Positions 25,124 through 34,972 of a stretch of 64,000 bases of DNA are shown piece after piece (the stretch's first letter is position 1; each line of letters begins with the position of its first letter). The DNA is from Viscum album (Eukaryota; Streptophyta; Magnoliopsida; Santalales; Viscaceae), in the NCBI GenBank assembly GCA_963277665.1, contig OY728136.1, forward strand, positions 805,033,123 through 805,097,122, given 5' to 3'. The position numbers and the translations under genes are program-made. The notes beneath the pieces were generated by a model. That model saw only the letters and a program-made list of their open reading frames with translations. It was not told the origin of the DNA and made no database searches.

Positions 25124-25682
25124 CGCGGGGGCTAAGCCCCGCGGTTCTTCAAGTGGCGCGGCCTATGTGCCGCGCCGGTTTTTTTTTTAAAACCGCCCCC
25201 CCCCCCCCCCCCCCCCCCCCTCACGTGGGGGGGCCTGCTGGCACCGAACCAAGGGGGCGGCTGCCCCCTTCCCTCAAGAACCGCCCCCCTCATTAAGAGG
25301 GGGGTTTTAAAGGGTTGGCCGGGGAATTAAATTCCCCGGTTTTAAGTCATCCGGCCGGCCAGCTGGCCGGCCGGTTTTTACCAACGGGACCGGAAATTCC
25401 GGTCCCACCTTTGACTTCCGACGCCGGCGGCCCGGCCGTCGGTATCCTCTTCCGCCGCGGCCCGGAACCGGCCGCGGTCTTCTCGTCCCGCCGCGGCCCG
25501 GAACCGGCCGCGGTCTTCTCGTCGTCCGGCGCGGTGCGACGGCACCGCGCCCCTTCGCCGTACCATGATTCCTTCCAACGCGGCGCGACGGCGTCACGTT
25601 TTTGAAGATTCTCCTCGGCGTAGCGCGACGACGTTGCGTAAATTAATTGTACGATCATCCGCGTGGTGCGACAGCACCACGC
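25124..25682. repeat. Train of GC-rich hairpins in 3' LTR
   Basis: Consecutive inverted repeats were read directly: 25124-25143 (7-bp arms), 25155-25176 (8), a C-run/G-run pair at about 25200-25233, 25251-25270 (8), 25284-25304 (8), 25319-25339 (10), 25351-25374 (12, no loop), 25386-25406 (10), 25455-25477 (8), 25491-25513 (8), 25528-25551 (10), 25577-25600 (imperfect), 25617-25640 (imperfect) and 25661-25682 (9). The same train is in the other LTR at about 33360-33904. It lies downstream of the likely promoter in the transcribed direction, so it would be folded into the element's RNA leader. Confidence 0.85.
25196..25220. repeat. C25 homopolymer
   Basis: Twenty-five consecutive C on the plus strand, which is a G run in element RNA. 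The other LTR has only eleven (33432-33442), a large length change between two otherwise about 98.5% identical copies. Confidence 0.9.
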
Positions 25683-25776
25683 TACTTGCTTCCACCCGCA
25701 TGAATAAACATGAACGTTGGAGGGGGGTTCGGCCGTGTTCGTGCGGTCCGGCCCCCCTCACTTTAACAATAACACT

Positions 25777-25797
25777 TAAATAAAATATTTAAATGTC
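25777..25797 (-). promoter_or_regulatory. Possible TATA region of young LTR
   Basis: The minus strand reads CATTTAAATATTTTATTTAAG just before the GC-rich island. AT-rich box followed by GC-rich leader matches the layout of the solo LTR. The start site itself cannot be placed by reading. Confidence 0.3.
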
Positions 25798-26746
25798 TCA
25801 CGTAGACATGCGATCCACGAGCAAGAAAAGAAATAAGGAAACCAAAATGAATTCAACAACCCCTACCTCGGGTTTAAGATTCGAAGAATCGTCTACGTCC
25901 CGCGGAAGACGGCGTCACGGAGGTCGGGCGTCGCGGTCGTCGTTCGTCAAATCCGTTGACGAAGTGTTATGCCCGAAGAGACACGACGTTGGCGGATCTT
26001 CGTTTGCCGACGAAGAAGGTCCGAGGAGGAAGAAGAGGTCCGATGATACCGGGTCGCCGAGTCGATGATCCTTGACGAAGTGTTGTCGTTCTTCGTTGAG
26101 GATGAAGACGTTCTTCGCCGGAGAAGATGAAGAGGAGCTCTCAAAAAGACAAACAAAGAACTCCAAATAAAATAAGACTACCTCTTATTTTATTAACACA
26201 ACACAAAAGAATTTCAAAGTTTGAAATTCAAAAAGACTTAACTCCCACAATTAATTAAGAGTAACATAAGCCAATTAATTAGGGGTTAAGTATGTTGAGA
26301 GAATTTGAAAAGGTTAGGGGTTCGTGTGGGCCCCACCACACTTAATCCTCCCAAGGGAGGTTATGTGGGTGTGGGTCCCACTTCCAACCACCTTTGATAG
26401 GTTTTAACTTGTTGTAATAAAATTGTTCTTCACAATTTTATTTAACTCAAACTAAAAACCCCAAAACGTAACTTTCAACCCGCAACAAACGCAACTCCCG
26501 AAAAGGTCTCTTTAAGCGAATATCGGCGCTGCGAGTTCATCGGTGCCCTCAGATTTCAATTCCGAGCACCGGATCAAAAGTTAGGAATTCCCGCTCGTTC
26601 GTTCACTGAACGTACCCGAGCCAAACTTCGGAAATTAATTCCGGGCAATCCGGGCCTCGGAATCAGGTGACGTCTGAAACCGCGCTCTTGTAAAATTCTA
26701 AAGAAAATTAAGAAAAAATTTCCCTTGAATTTTACGGGTCTTTACA

Positions 26747-26760
26747 TTACTCCCACCTCA
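26747..26760 (-). promoter_or_regulatory. Polypurine tract
   Basis: The minus strand reads TGAGGTGGGAGTAA, directly abutting the 3' LTR start TGTAAAG. This is the expected primer site for plus-strand DNA synthesis. Confidence 0.85.
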
Positions 26761-26793
26761 GGGCTTTACGTCCCCGTAATGATACAACAAAAA

Positions 26794-28779
26794 CTAGGGA
26801 AACAAAAGAGGGTACTGAGCACGCATCTGAGCCTCCCGCTCCCATGTGCTCTCCTGGAGATTCCCGTGCTGCCATCTGATGCGCACAAGAGGAATCGATC
26901 GCCCACGCAGGACCCGCTCCTGTCGATCCTCTATCTCCACCGGGATCTCCGTAAAAGTCGCCCCATCGTCAACGTCAAGCTCCCCATGATCAATGATGTG
27001 CGTCGGGTCATGCACGTATCTCCTCAGCTGGGATACGTGGAAGACGTCGTGCACCCGGTGCAACTGAGGTGGTAGAGCCAGGCGATAAGCCACCTCACCA
27101 ATCCTGCTGAGAATCTGGAAAGGTCCGATGAAGCGCGGAGATAACTTGCCGCCTCGGCCAAATCTCCGAATACCACGTCGAGGTGAGACCCGCAAGAAGA
27201 CGTGGTCGCCATCCTCGAACTCTAGTGGCCTCCGCCTCCTGTCAGCGTATGACTTCTGCCGGCTCTGAGCTGTCCTCATCCGCTCCTGGATGACCTGGAC
27301 CTTCTCTGTCGTGGCCTGGACCATCTCCGGTCCCACCAGTGCTGACTCCCCAGGGTCTGTCCAGCACAAAGGAGATCTACATGGTCGGCCGTACAACGCC
27401 TCGTACGGTGCCATCCCGATGGTGGAGTGGTAGCTGTTGTTGTAAGCGAACTCCACCAAGGGTAGGTGGTCCTCCCAGCTTCGACCAAAGTCAAGAACAC
27501 ATGCGCGGAGCATGTCCTCGAGAGTCTGAATGGTCCTCTCCGTCTGACCATCCGTCTGAGGGTGAAAAGCTGTGCTAAGACGTAGCTGCGTCCCGAATGC
27601 CTCCTGTAACCCCTTCCAAAGCCGGGAAGTAAAGCGGGCATCTCGATCGGAAACGATAGATGATGGCACGCCGTGGAGCCGCACAATCTCCTGAACGTAG
27701 AGACGTCCCAAGCTCTCCACTGAGCCCTGCTCTCTGATGGGTAAGAAGTGTGCCGACATGGTGAGTCGGTCAACAATCACCCAGATGGAGTCGTGACCTC
27801 TGGAAGTGCGTGGAAGTCCAGTAACGAAGTCCATAGATATGCCGTCCCACTTCCACTCCAGATCCTCGAAGGGCTGTACCAAGCCTGCTGGTACCTGATG
27901 CTCTGCCTTCACCTGCTGACAGGTGAGGCATCGAGAAACGAACTCTGCTACAGCCTTCTTCATGCCCGGCCACCAATGTTGTCGTCTGAGGTCCTGGTAC
28001 ATCTTCGCCACTCCAGGATGTACCGCTAAAGGAGAAGTGTGAAACTCTCTCAGCACTTCCTCTCGCAATGCGACTGGTACCATGGTACGTCCTCTGAAAA
28101 GGATGTCGTGCTCTGCTCCAAGGGAGAAACCATCAGGTGCCTGTTCCGAGGATATCTGTGCACGCCGTGTCTCACAGTCAGCGTCCTCACGCTGTGCCTC
28201 TCTGACCCGCTGCAGTAGTGGAGGAGTGACTGTGAGAGACTGAAGAAAGGATGCTCCATCTCTATCCACGAAGGATATCTGCAAAGAGGCTAGCTGCTCC
28301 GTCGCCTCCTCAAGTAGCTGAATGCCTGTCCTCCTGCTGAGGGCATCAGCTACTACGTTCCCCTTCCCAGGAGAATAGACTATCTCAAAGTCATAGTCCT
28401 GGAGGAATTCGAGCCATCGTCGCTGTCTCAGGTTCAGGTACTTCTGCGAGAAGATATACCTGAGACTCTGATGATCGGAAAAGACTGTAAAGTGCTCGCC
28501 CATCAGATAGTGTCGCCATGTCTTCAGAGCGAAGACTACTGCTGCTAACTCCAGGTCATGGGTAGCGTAGTTCTGCTCATGCGGCCTCAACTGTCGTGAT
28601 CCATAGGCGATCACTGCCCGCTCCTGCATCAGAACACATCCGAGTCCGGTCCCTGATGCATCGCAGTAGACTACGTACCCTACTCCCTCCTCAGGCAACC
28701 TCAAGATAGGTGCGCTAGTCAATCTCTGTCTCAGCTCCTGGAAGCTCTGCTGACATCTGTCTGACCACACGAAGGGTTT
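26794..28779 (-). pseudogene. pol 3' part: RNase H, integrase, chromodomain
   Basis: This frame of about 660 codons is separated from RT by a one-base frameshift in the C5 run 28780-28784 (G5 in sense). Domains in order: RNase H with YCDASGTGLG, an ELAAVVFALKTWRHYL segment and ADALSRR; integrase zinc finger H-x-H...C-x-x-C (ending CLTCQQVKAEH); the integrase core with SMDFVTGLP, SDRDARFTSR and TERTIQTLE, so all three acidic residues (D, D, E) are present; a GPF-type segment (GPFQILSRIGEVAYRL); and a C-terminal chromodomain (EDRQERVLRGRSIPLVRIRW, then STWE). RNase H removes template RNA, integrase inserts the cDNA, and the chromodomain is thought to direct it to chromatin. The domains themselves look intact, so the frameshift may be the only lesion here. 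It falls in a homopolymer, so an assembly error is possible. The stop is about 35 bp before the polypurine tract, as usual. Confidence 0.9.
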
Positions 28780-29506
28780 CCCCCTTCTTCGTCAAAGCTG
28801 TGAGTGATGCCGCAACTCTGGAGAAGTTCGGCACAAATCTCCGATAGTATCCAGCTAGTCCCAAGAAACTCCGAACCTCAGTCACGCTCCTGGGTGGCTC
28901 CCATGCTAACACAGCCTCAATCTTCGCGGGATCCACTGCAACTCCCGCCTCAGAGATAACGTGTCCCAAAAAGTGGACCTCACGAATCCAGAACTGGCAC
29001 TTCGAGAGTTTACCATAAAGCTGGTGCTCTCGGAGTGTGTCAAGAACAACTCGCAAGTGACAGGCGTGCTCCTCCTCTGTCGTAGAGTAAATCAGAATGT
29101 CGTCGATGAAGACCACGACAAACCGATCGAGGTATGGCTGAAAGATCCTGTTCATGAGAGCCATGAACACTGCTGGAGCATTGGTTACACCGAAAGGAAT
29201 AACCAAAAACTCATAGTGGCCATACCGACATCTGAAGGCCGTCTTCTGCACATCCTCGCCTCTGACTCTGAGCTGATGATAGCCTGACCTGAGGTCTATC
29301 TTCGAGAACCACCGTGCTCCCTTGAGCTGATCAAAGAGGTCATCAATCCTCGGTAGCGGATACTTGTTCCTCACTGTCACCTGGTTCAGGCGACGATAGT
29401 CAACACAAAGTCGCAAGCTCCCGTCCGCCTTCTTGGCGAACAATATCGGGGAAGCCCAGGGTGAAACACTGGGTCGGATGAACCCCTTGCCCTGCAAGTC
29501 CTCCAA
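28780..29506 (-). pseudogene. pol middle part: reverse transcriptase
   Basis: This continues the gag-protease frame after the TAG at 29507-29509, then shifts frame at 28780-28784; the unshifted frame ends at 28715. It reads the Ty3/gypsy reverse transcriptase: [37 protein letters not shown], the FIDD catalytic box (aspartates at 29104-29099) and [15 protein letters not shown]. The catalytic motif is intact. It normally copies element RNA into DNA inside cytoplasmic particles. The first codon after the stop is TTG (Leu), not ATG, so this is not an independent gene. One base separates TAG from CAG (Gln), the residue expected there. Confidence 0.9.
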
Positions 29507-31306
29507 CTATACTCGTAGCTCTCGAAGCTCGGCGGGGGCCATCCGATATGCTGGAGTGGATATCGGGGCTGTCCCGGGGTACAAGTCAATATAAAAGTCT
29601 ACCTCTCTGCGAGGAGGTAGCCCTGGAACGTCGTCGGGAAAAACGTCCGCAAACTGATCCACCACTGCAGGAAAACCAGGACTCCGCACGTCAACTGCTC
29701 CAAGGATAAGGCTAGCCAACTGATGAGTGATGGGCTGTCCTCTCCTCCGCGGAAGTCCATCCTGTGCTGCTAAGGCTCCCTTCTCGCCGGTGAAGGTGAA
29801 CCTGCTCCCGTCGGTGCGTACACATCGCACCTTGCGCCTAAAACAGTCAATCTGTGCATGGACCGTAGACAGCCAATCCATGCCCAAGATGACGTCGTAA
29901 GGCCTCGACCCTGCTACAAGAAGATCCCAGCCGAATCTCTCGCCTCCTAGAGTAAGCTCACACTGCCGGCAACAGTGCGTAATCGTCGAGTCTGCTCCCG
30001 TAGGAGTCTCTAGCCGTAAGGATCGAGCCAACGGCTCTGTCAGAATCTCCGAGCTCCGAACAAGGGCAGCGGCTATGAAAGAATGACTCGCTCCTGTGTC
30101 TATAAGAACTGCAGCAAGGGTGGAATAGACACAGATAGTACCTCGAATCATCTCAGGTGCGCCGTGGTCGTAGGCCTCTGCTGCCTGGAGCTGTGCCTGT
30201 CGCTGCCCGCCAGCTCCCTGTGGTCGGGGTGGACCTCCTGGTGGTGGTGGTGGTAGAGCCTCAAAGCGTCGTCCACCACCGGCTGCTCGTCCAGCTCCTC
30301 TGCCTCGTCCGCCTCCTCCCTGCGGACCGCCATGGTCGACCCTCTGCCTCTGCCTCGGTGGTCCATCAACTGTCTGCTGCTCCTTCGCACGACGGGTCGG
30401 GCAGTCGCGAGCCATGTGGCCCTGCCCGCCGCACGAGTAGCACTGTCTGCCTCTCGTAAGACTGGCTCCGCGCTGTGTGCCCCGCACTGCTGAGCCAGTG
30501 CCCTGAGATCGTCGGCCTGAAGGTCTGGTCTGCCTGGACTCCTGAGTCATCCGTCGACTGCCTGCTGTAGATGACTCTGCCACGTGCCGCCCTGCGGTGG
30601 GTCTCTGTGCTGGTGTAGACTCAGCAAGGAAGCTCTCGATCAGAAGAGCCCGCTCCAGTACTCCTGTCTGAGTCGGGATGCTGAGGGAGATCAGCGATGC
30701 CCTGATCTCGTGTCTCAAACCCTGCTCGAAGGTCCGGGCCCGGAAGAATGGGTCCCGTACCATGTCGGTCGAGTAGCGCGAGAGATCGGTAAACCTCGCC
30801 GAGTACTGAGCGACCGTCGTGTTGCCCTGCCGCAGCTGTAGAAGCTCCTGGATACGCACCGCACGAAGGGTGGCTGGGACGAACTCCGAGCGGAAGAGGC
30901 TCTCAAAGTCCGTCCAAAGTAGGGATGCCTCATCGTGCACCTGGAGCATCAGGCTCCACCATCGTCCTGCTGCCGCGTGTAGTAGGCTCGCAGCGAGGAT
31001 CACCATGAGGTCTGCTGGTGTCCTCACTAGCCTAAACACTCGATCTACTGCCTCCAGCCAGTCCTCTGCTGCCTGGGGATCCGTCTCCCCGCGAAACCTG
31101 GGCGGTCGCTGGCGCTGAAACTCATGTAGTGCACTGAGGCGACGTGCATCGTCAGCGGCTGTTGCTGGAAGAATCGGGGAATCGGCGGGTAAAGCTACCG
31201 CCGGTGCCACTTCTGGAAAAGGGCCCTGCACCGAGGCCTCGTCGCTCGGTGGGATGTCGTCTCGCTCGACTCTCGGAACCCTAGCTGGCTGCCGTCGTGG
31301 GGCCAT
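29507..31306 (-). CDS. gag-pro: Gag-protease polyprotein
   Basis: 599 codons from ATG at 31306-31304. The N-terminal part carries the retrotransposon Gag region (about residues 60-200; FRGETDPQAAEDWLEAVDRV). Next come a basic Ser/Arg linker, a CCHC zinc knuckle (CYSCGGQGHMARDC, first Cys about residue 289), a Gly/Pro/Arg-rich stretch and an aspartic protease with IDTGASHSF (Asp about 403) and VILGMDWL. The frame ends at TAG (29507-29509), shortly after a PRREVDFYIDL-type segment that normally leads into RT. Gag forms the particle and the protease cuts the polyprotein. In this family gag, protease and pol are usually one frame, so the TAG is read as a nonsense mutation, although programmed readthrough is not excluded. 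A pyrimidine tract ending in CAG lies one base before the ATG. Confidence 0.9.
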   Translation of the reverse strand: MAPRRQPARVPRVERDDIPPSDEASVQGPFPEVAPAVALPADSPILPATAADDARRLSALHEFQRQRPPRFRGETDPQAAEDWLEAVDRVFRLVRTPADLMVILAASLLHAAAGRWWSLMLQVHDEASLLWTDFESLFRSEFVPATLRAVRIQELLQLRQGNTTVAQYSARFTDLSRYSTDMVRDPFFRARTFEQGLRHEIRASLISLSIPTQTGVLERALLIESFLAESTPAQRPTAGRHVAESSTAGSRRMTQESRQTRPSGRRSQGTGSAVRGTQRGASLTRGRQCYSCGGQGHMARDCPTRRAKEQQTVDGPPRQRQRVDHGGPQGGGGRGRGAGRAAGGGRRFEALPPPPPGGPPRPQGAGGQRQAQLQAAEAYDHGAPEMIRGTICVYSTLAAVLIDTGASHSFIAAALVRSSEILTEPLARSLRLETPTGADSTITHCCRQCELTLGGERFGWDLLVAGSRPYDVILGMDWLSTVHAQIDCFRRKVRCVRTDGSRFTFTGEKGALAAQDGLPRRRGQPITHQLASLILGAVDVRSPGFPAVVDQFADVFPDDVPGLPPRREVDFYIDLYPGTAPISTPAYRMAPAELRELRV

Positions 31307-31565
31307 CCTGAAAAGGAAACAGGTGCGCCACGGTTAGAACAGTATACCTGGTGAGCTGATATAAGTAATCACAAAGAAAACTTTGAAACACACACGCAAT
31401 CAATGTTTTCGTGCATTAAGTCGGAAATCAGAAGTCAGGGTCCTGGTGTACGGATACGTCGGCCGCCGCACCAACACTGGACTCCCTGGACTGATAACCA
31501 CACTCAATATGCTAAACATTATTGCTTCACATAGAAAAGATCAGAGTTCGCGGTAGAACCGAACT

Positions 31566-31577
31566 CCTCTGATACCA
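31566..31577 (-). promoter_or_regulatory. Primer-binding site, initiator-Met tRNA type
   Basis: The minus strand reads TGGTATCAGAGG starting three bases after the 5' LTR. The first eleven bases match the complement of the 3' end of plant initiator-Met tRNA (TGGTATCAGAGC). Confidence 0.9.
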
Positions 31578-31580
31578 ATT

Positions 31581-34500
31581 TGTCACGACCCACCCTCGGG
31601 GTCCGAGCCGTGACTACCCCAAGCCCGCCTTCCATAGGCCAGGGGCTGGCGACTAGCACCAAGGCGTAAAATCCCGGTAAAAAGGGAAGGCATTGCCTTT
31701 GAAAAATAAACACACACCACAGTGTAAACAAGCGGAAGTAAACACTAAACAAGCAGAGTACGACTGTAAGTGCGGAAAAGTAAATGGGCCAGAATACAAA
31801 CCCAAACTGAAAGTAAAGTACAACTCGAAAAGGGAAAAACAGCAACTGAAAAGTAAAGGTCGCTACTCCGAGCTGTCCACTGGAAATCCCACCTGAAGGG
31901 TGGGTACAGATAGCTCCTCTGCTCCACGGGTCCCGCCGTCCGCTCCGTGCACGTCCCACCCAGTGGTCCACCTCCGGGTACAGTCCTGCTCTGCAAGCCT
32001 CAGCTAAGGTCAACACTGTCCGTCGTCTGCAACCAACACAACGTAGTGCGGGCGAAGCCCGTGCAGGGGTGAGTATAAGCTACTCAGTAGGGACCCCGAG
32101 ACCCCTGAAGGTCTCTCAAATCCACAAAGGATAAATCACGAAGAAAAGTACAATCACGAAGTAACAGCCGACACTGCTTAGGTATATGCCCATACATATA
32201 CCTAAGTCATCAATTCAAATACGCTCCAACCTCCGAGCCCAAGTACAACTCAGTCCACGCAGGAAAGTATACGTATTCCACATAGGAAAGCAAAACATAA
32301 TCCACACAGGATTGCACAACACAATCCACACAGGAAAACAACAGGATTCAGCTCACACAGGTATACTTCTTCAAGGACGATAAAGATGATCACTGATCCA
32401 TCTAAGTCGTCGGACCCACGAAGGATCGATAGGTAACTAACCCCCGCAGAAGACCCACATAGGATCGGGCTCACACAGAACCTGTAGGCGCTGGCTCACA
32501 CAGAACCGCTGAGCGCAAGGACCCACACAGGATCGGGCTCACACAGAACCTGTAGCACTGATCCACGTAGGATCGCTGAGTGCTGTAGTCGTCGTCGTCG
32601 AATCCACAGAGGATCTCTGTACTGTCGTCGTCGAATCCACACAGGATCTCTGTACTGTCGTCGTCGCTGTCACAGTAGCAGTCGTAGCAGTAGTAGCAGT
32701 CGCAGCCAGCACTAGGGTTCCCGCACACAGCAAGCTCGTACGGAGGGTCCGCTCCACGAGCCGAGAGGCTGATACATCAACTGTCACGAAGACCGAAGTT
32801 GATGTATCCAAAAGTTTCGTATCGTCAAAAGGAACTCAACGCAATAGATGGCGCGTCGATCGGACGCCCGGTCTGAGTGTTATTGGCATTTTCGTCTCCG
32901 GGGCCCGGTTGGTTTTTAAGGCAAAACCAACCCGACCGTACTCCACCTGCGTCCAAACCTCGGGCGGAGTATGCCAAAAGATCCGTCTCACTAAGAGGAA
33001 AACAACGCGACTGACGGCGCGTCAATCGGACGTTCGTAGCTCAAGATATGAGCGTTTCCGCTCCGAAGGCCCGGTTGGTTTCGTGAACGAACCAACCCGG
33101 CCGAACTCAAAGTAATCCGAAACCTTGAGTGCGATATACCGAAACGACCGTCGCGATCCAAGGATCGCGTTGCCGCAGACGGTTCGTCATTCGGAGGTCC
33201 GAGGCTCATGTTATGAGCCAAAAACCGAATATGGTTCGAAACGGGGGGTCCGGGTCCGGGGCGACCCGGCCCGACCCACCCCTGGGCGGCGGCGGCGGCG
33301 GCGGCGGGCCGCGGTGGCGGCGGCGGCGGGCCGCGGTGGCGGCGGCGGGCCGCGGAGAACGCGGGGGCTAAGCCCCGCGGTTCTTCAAGTGGCGTGGCCT
33401 ATGTGCCGCGCCGGTTTTTTTTTTAAAACCGCCCCCCCCCCCTCACGTGGGGGGGCCTGCTGGCACCGAACCAAGGGGGCGGCTGCCCCCTTCCCTCAAG
33501 AACCGCCCCCCTCATTAAGAGGGGGGTTTTAAAGGGTTGGCCGGGGAATTAAATTCCCCGGTTTTAAGTCATCCGGCCGGCCAGCTGGCCGGCCGGTTTT
33601 TACCAACGAGACCGGAAATTCCGGTCCCGCCTTTGACTTCCGACGCCGGCGGCCCGGCCGCCGGTCTCCTCTTCCGCCGCGGCCCGGAACCGGCCGCGGT
33701 CTTCTCGTCCCGCCGCGGCCCGGAACCGGCCGCGGTCTTCTCGTCGTCCGGCGCGGTGCGACGGCACCGCGCCCCTTCGCCGTACCATGATTCCTTCCAA
33801 CGCGGCGCGACGGCGTCGCGTTCTTGAAGATTCTCCTCGGCGTAGCGCGACGGCGTTGCGTAAATTAATTGTACGATCATCCGCGTGGTGTGACGGCACC
33901 ACGCTACTTGCTTCCCCCGCATGAATAAACATGAACGTTGGAGGGGGGTTTGGCCGTGTTCGTGCGGTCCGTCCCCCCTCGCGTTAACAATAACACTTAA
34001 ATAAAATATTTAAATGTCTCACGTAGACATGCGATCCACGAGCAAGAAAAGAAATAAGGAAACCAAAATGAATTCAACAACCCCTACCTCGGGTTTAAGA
34101 TTCGAATAATCGTCTACGTCCCGCGGAAGACGGCGTCGCGGAGGTCGGGCGTCGCGGTCGTCGTTCGTCAAATCCGTTGACGAAGTGTTATGCCCGAAGA
34201 GACACGACGTTGGCGGATCTTCGTTTGCCGACGAAGAAGGTCCGAGGAGGAAGAAGAGGTCCGATGATACCGGGTCGCCGAGTCGATGATCCTTGACAAA
34301 GTGTTGTCGTTCTTCGTTGAGGATGAAGACGTTCTTCGCCGGAGAAGATGAAGAGGAGCTCTCAAAAAGACAAACAAAGAACTCCAAATAAAATAAGACT
34401 ACCTCTTATTTTATTAACACAACACAAAAGAATTTCAAAGTTTGAAATTCAAAAAGACTTAACTCCCACAATTAATTAAGAGTAACATAAGCCAATTAAT

Positions 34501-34967
34501 TAGGGGTTAAGTATGTTGAGAGATTTTGAAAAGGTTAGGGGTTCGTGTGGGCCCCACCACACTTAATCCTCCCAAGGGAGGTTAAGTGGGTGTGGGTCCC
34601 ACTTCCAACCACCTTTGATAGGTTTTAACTTGTTGTAATAAAATTGTTCTTCACAATTTTATTTAACTCAAACTAAAAACCCCAAAACGTAACTTTCAAC
34701 CCTCAACAAACGCAACTCCCGAAAAGGTCTCTTTAAGCGAATATCGGCGCTGCGAGTTCATCGGTGCCCTCGGATTTCAATTCCGAGCACCGGATCAAAA
34801 GTTAGGAATTCCCGCTCGTTCGTTCACTGAACGTACCCGAGCCAAACTTCGGAAATTAATTCCGGGCACTCCGGGCCTCGGAATCAGGTGCCGTCTGAAA
34901 CCGCGCTCTTGTAAAATTCTAAAGAAAATTAAGAAAAAATTTCCCTTGAATTTTACGGGTCTTTACA
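31581..34967 (-). repeat. 5' LTR of young element
   Basis: 3387 bp, nearly identical to 23310-26746. Hairpin train, GGC tract, motif cluster and AT-rich U3 are all present. The C run is 11 bp. Substitutions relative to the other LTR are mostly transitions, many at CpG, as expected for methylated repeats. Confidence 0.95.
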
Positions 34968-34972
34968 GAGTA
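34968..34972. repeat. Target site duplication of young element, right
   Basis: GAGTA, identical to 23305-23309. Confidence 0.95.

Larger units (their letters stand above)
23310..26746 (-). repeat. 3' LTR of young element
   Basis: 3437 bp. Read on the minus strand it starts TGTAAAGACCC and ends GGGTCGTGACA. From its start it has an AT-rich U3 (26746 to about 25780), then a GC-rich island with GCC repeats and many hairpins (about 25750-24950), then a region of interspersed TCCACACAGGA-like motifs and GTC repeats (about 24440-23975), and finally the ACTGAGTAGCTTATACTCAC motif (about 23795-23820). It is 50 bp longer than the other LTR, mainly through a longer C run and more GGC units. Frames inside it are short and repeated in the other LTR; I treat them as non-coding. 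Confidence 0.95.
23310..34967 (-). mobile_element. Young Tekay/Del-type chromovirus, complete structure
   Basis: The element is 11,658 bp with LTRs at 23310-26746 and 31581-34967, both with TG...CA ends, and a perfect GAGTA target duplication. The minus strand is the sense strand. In that direction it has a 5' LTR, an initiator-Met primer site, gag-protease, RT-RNase H-integrase, a C-terminal chromodomain, a polypurine tract and a 3' LTR. The domain order and the C-terminal chromodomain place it with plant chromoviruses, nearest Tekay/Del. I counted about 50 LTR substitutions by eye (about 1.5%), so it is recent compared with its surroundings. It is not autonomous as it stands because pol has a nonsense codon and a frameshift. 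Confidence 0.95.

Noticed and set aside
24854..25605. Arg/Ala/Gly-rich frames over the GGC tract and hairpins
   Set aside because: They follow from the GGC repeats and GC hairpins; frames are not conserved between the LTRs.
27339..31118. Plus-strand frames inside the young element (for example 28961-29287, 30157-30459, 30819-31118)
   Set aside because: Shadows of gag and pol, which read convincingly on the minus strand.
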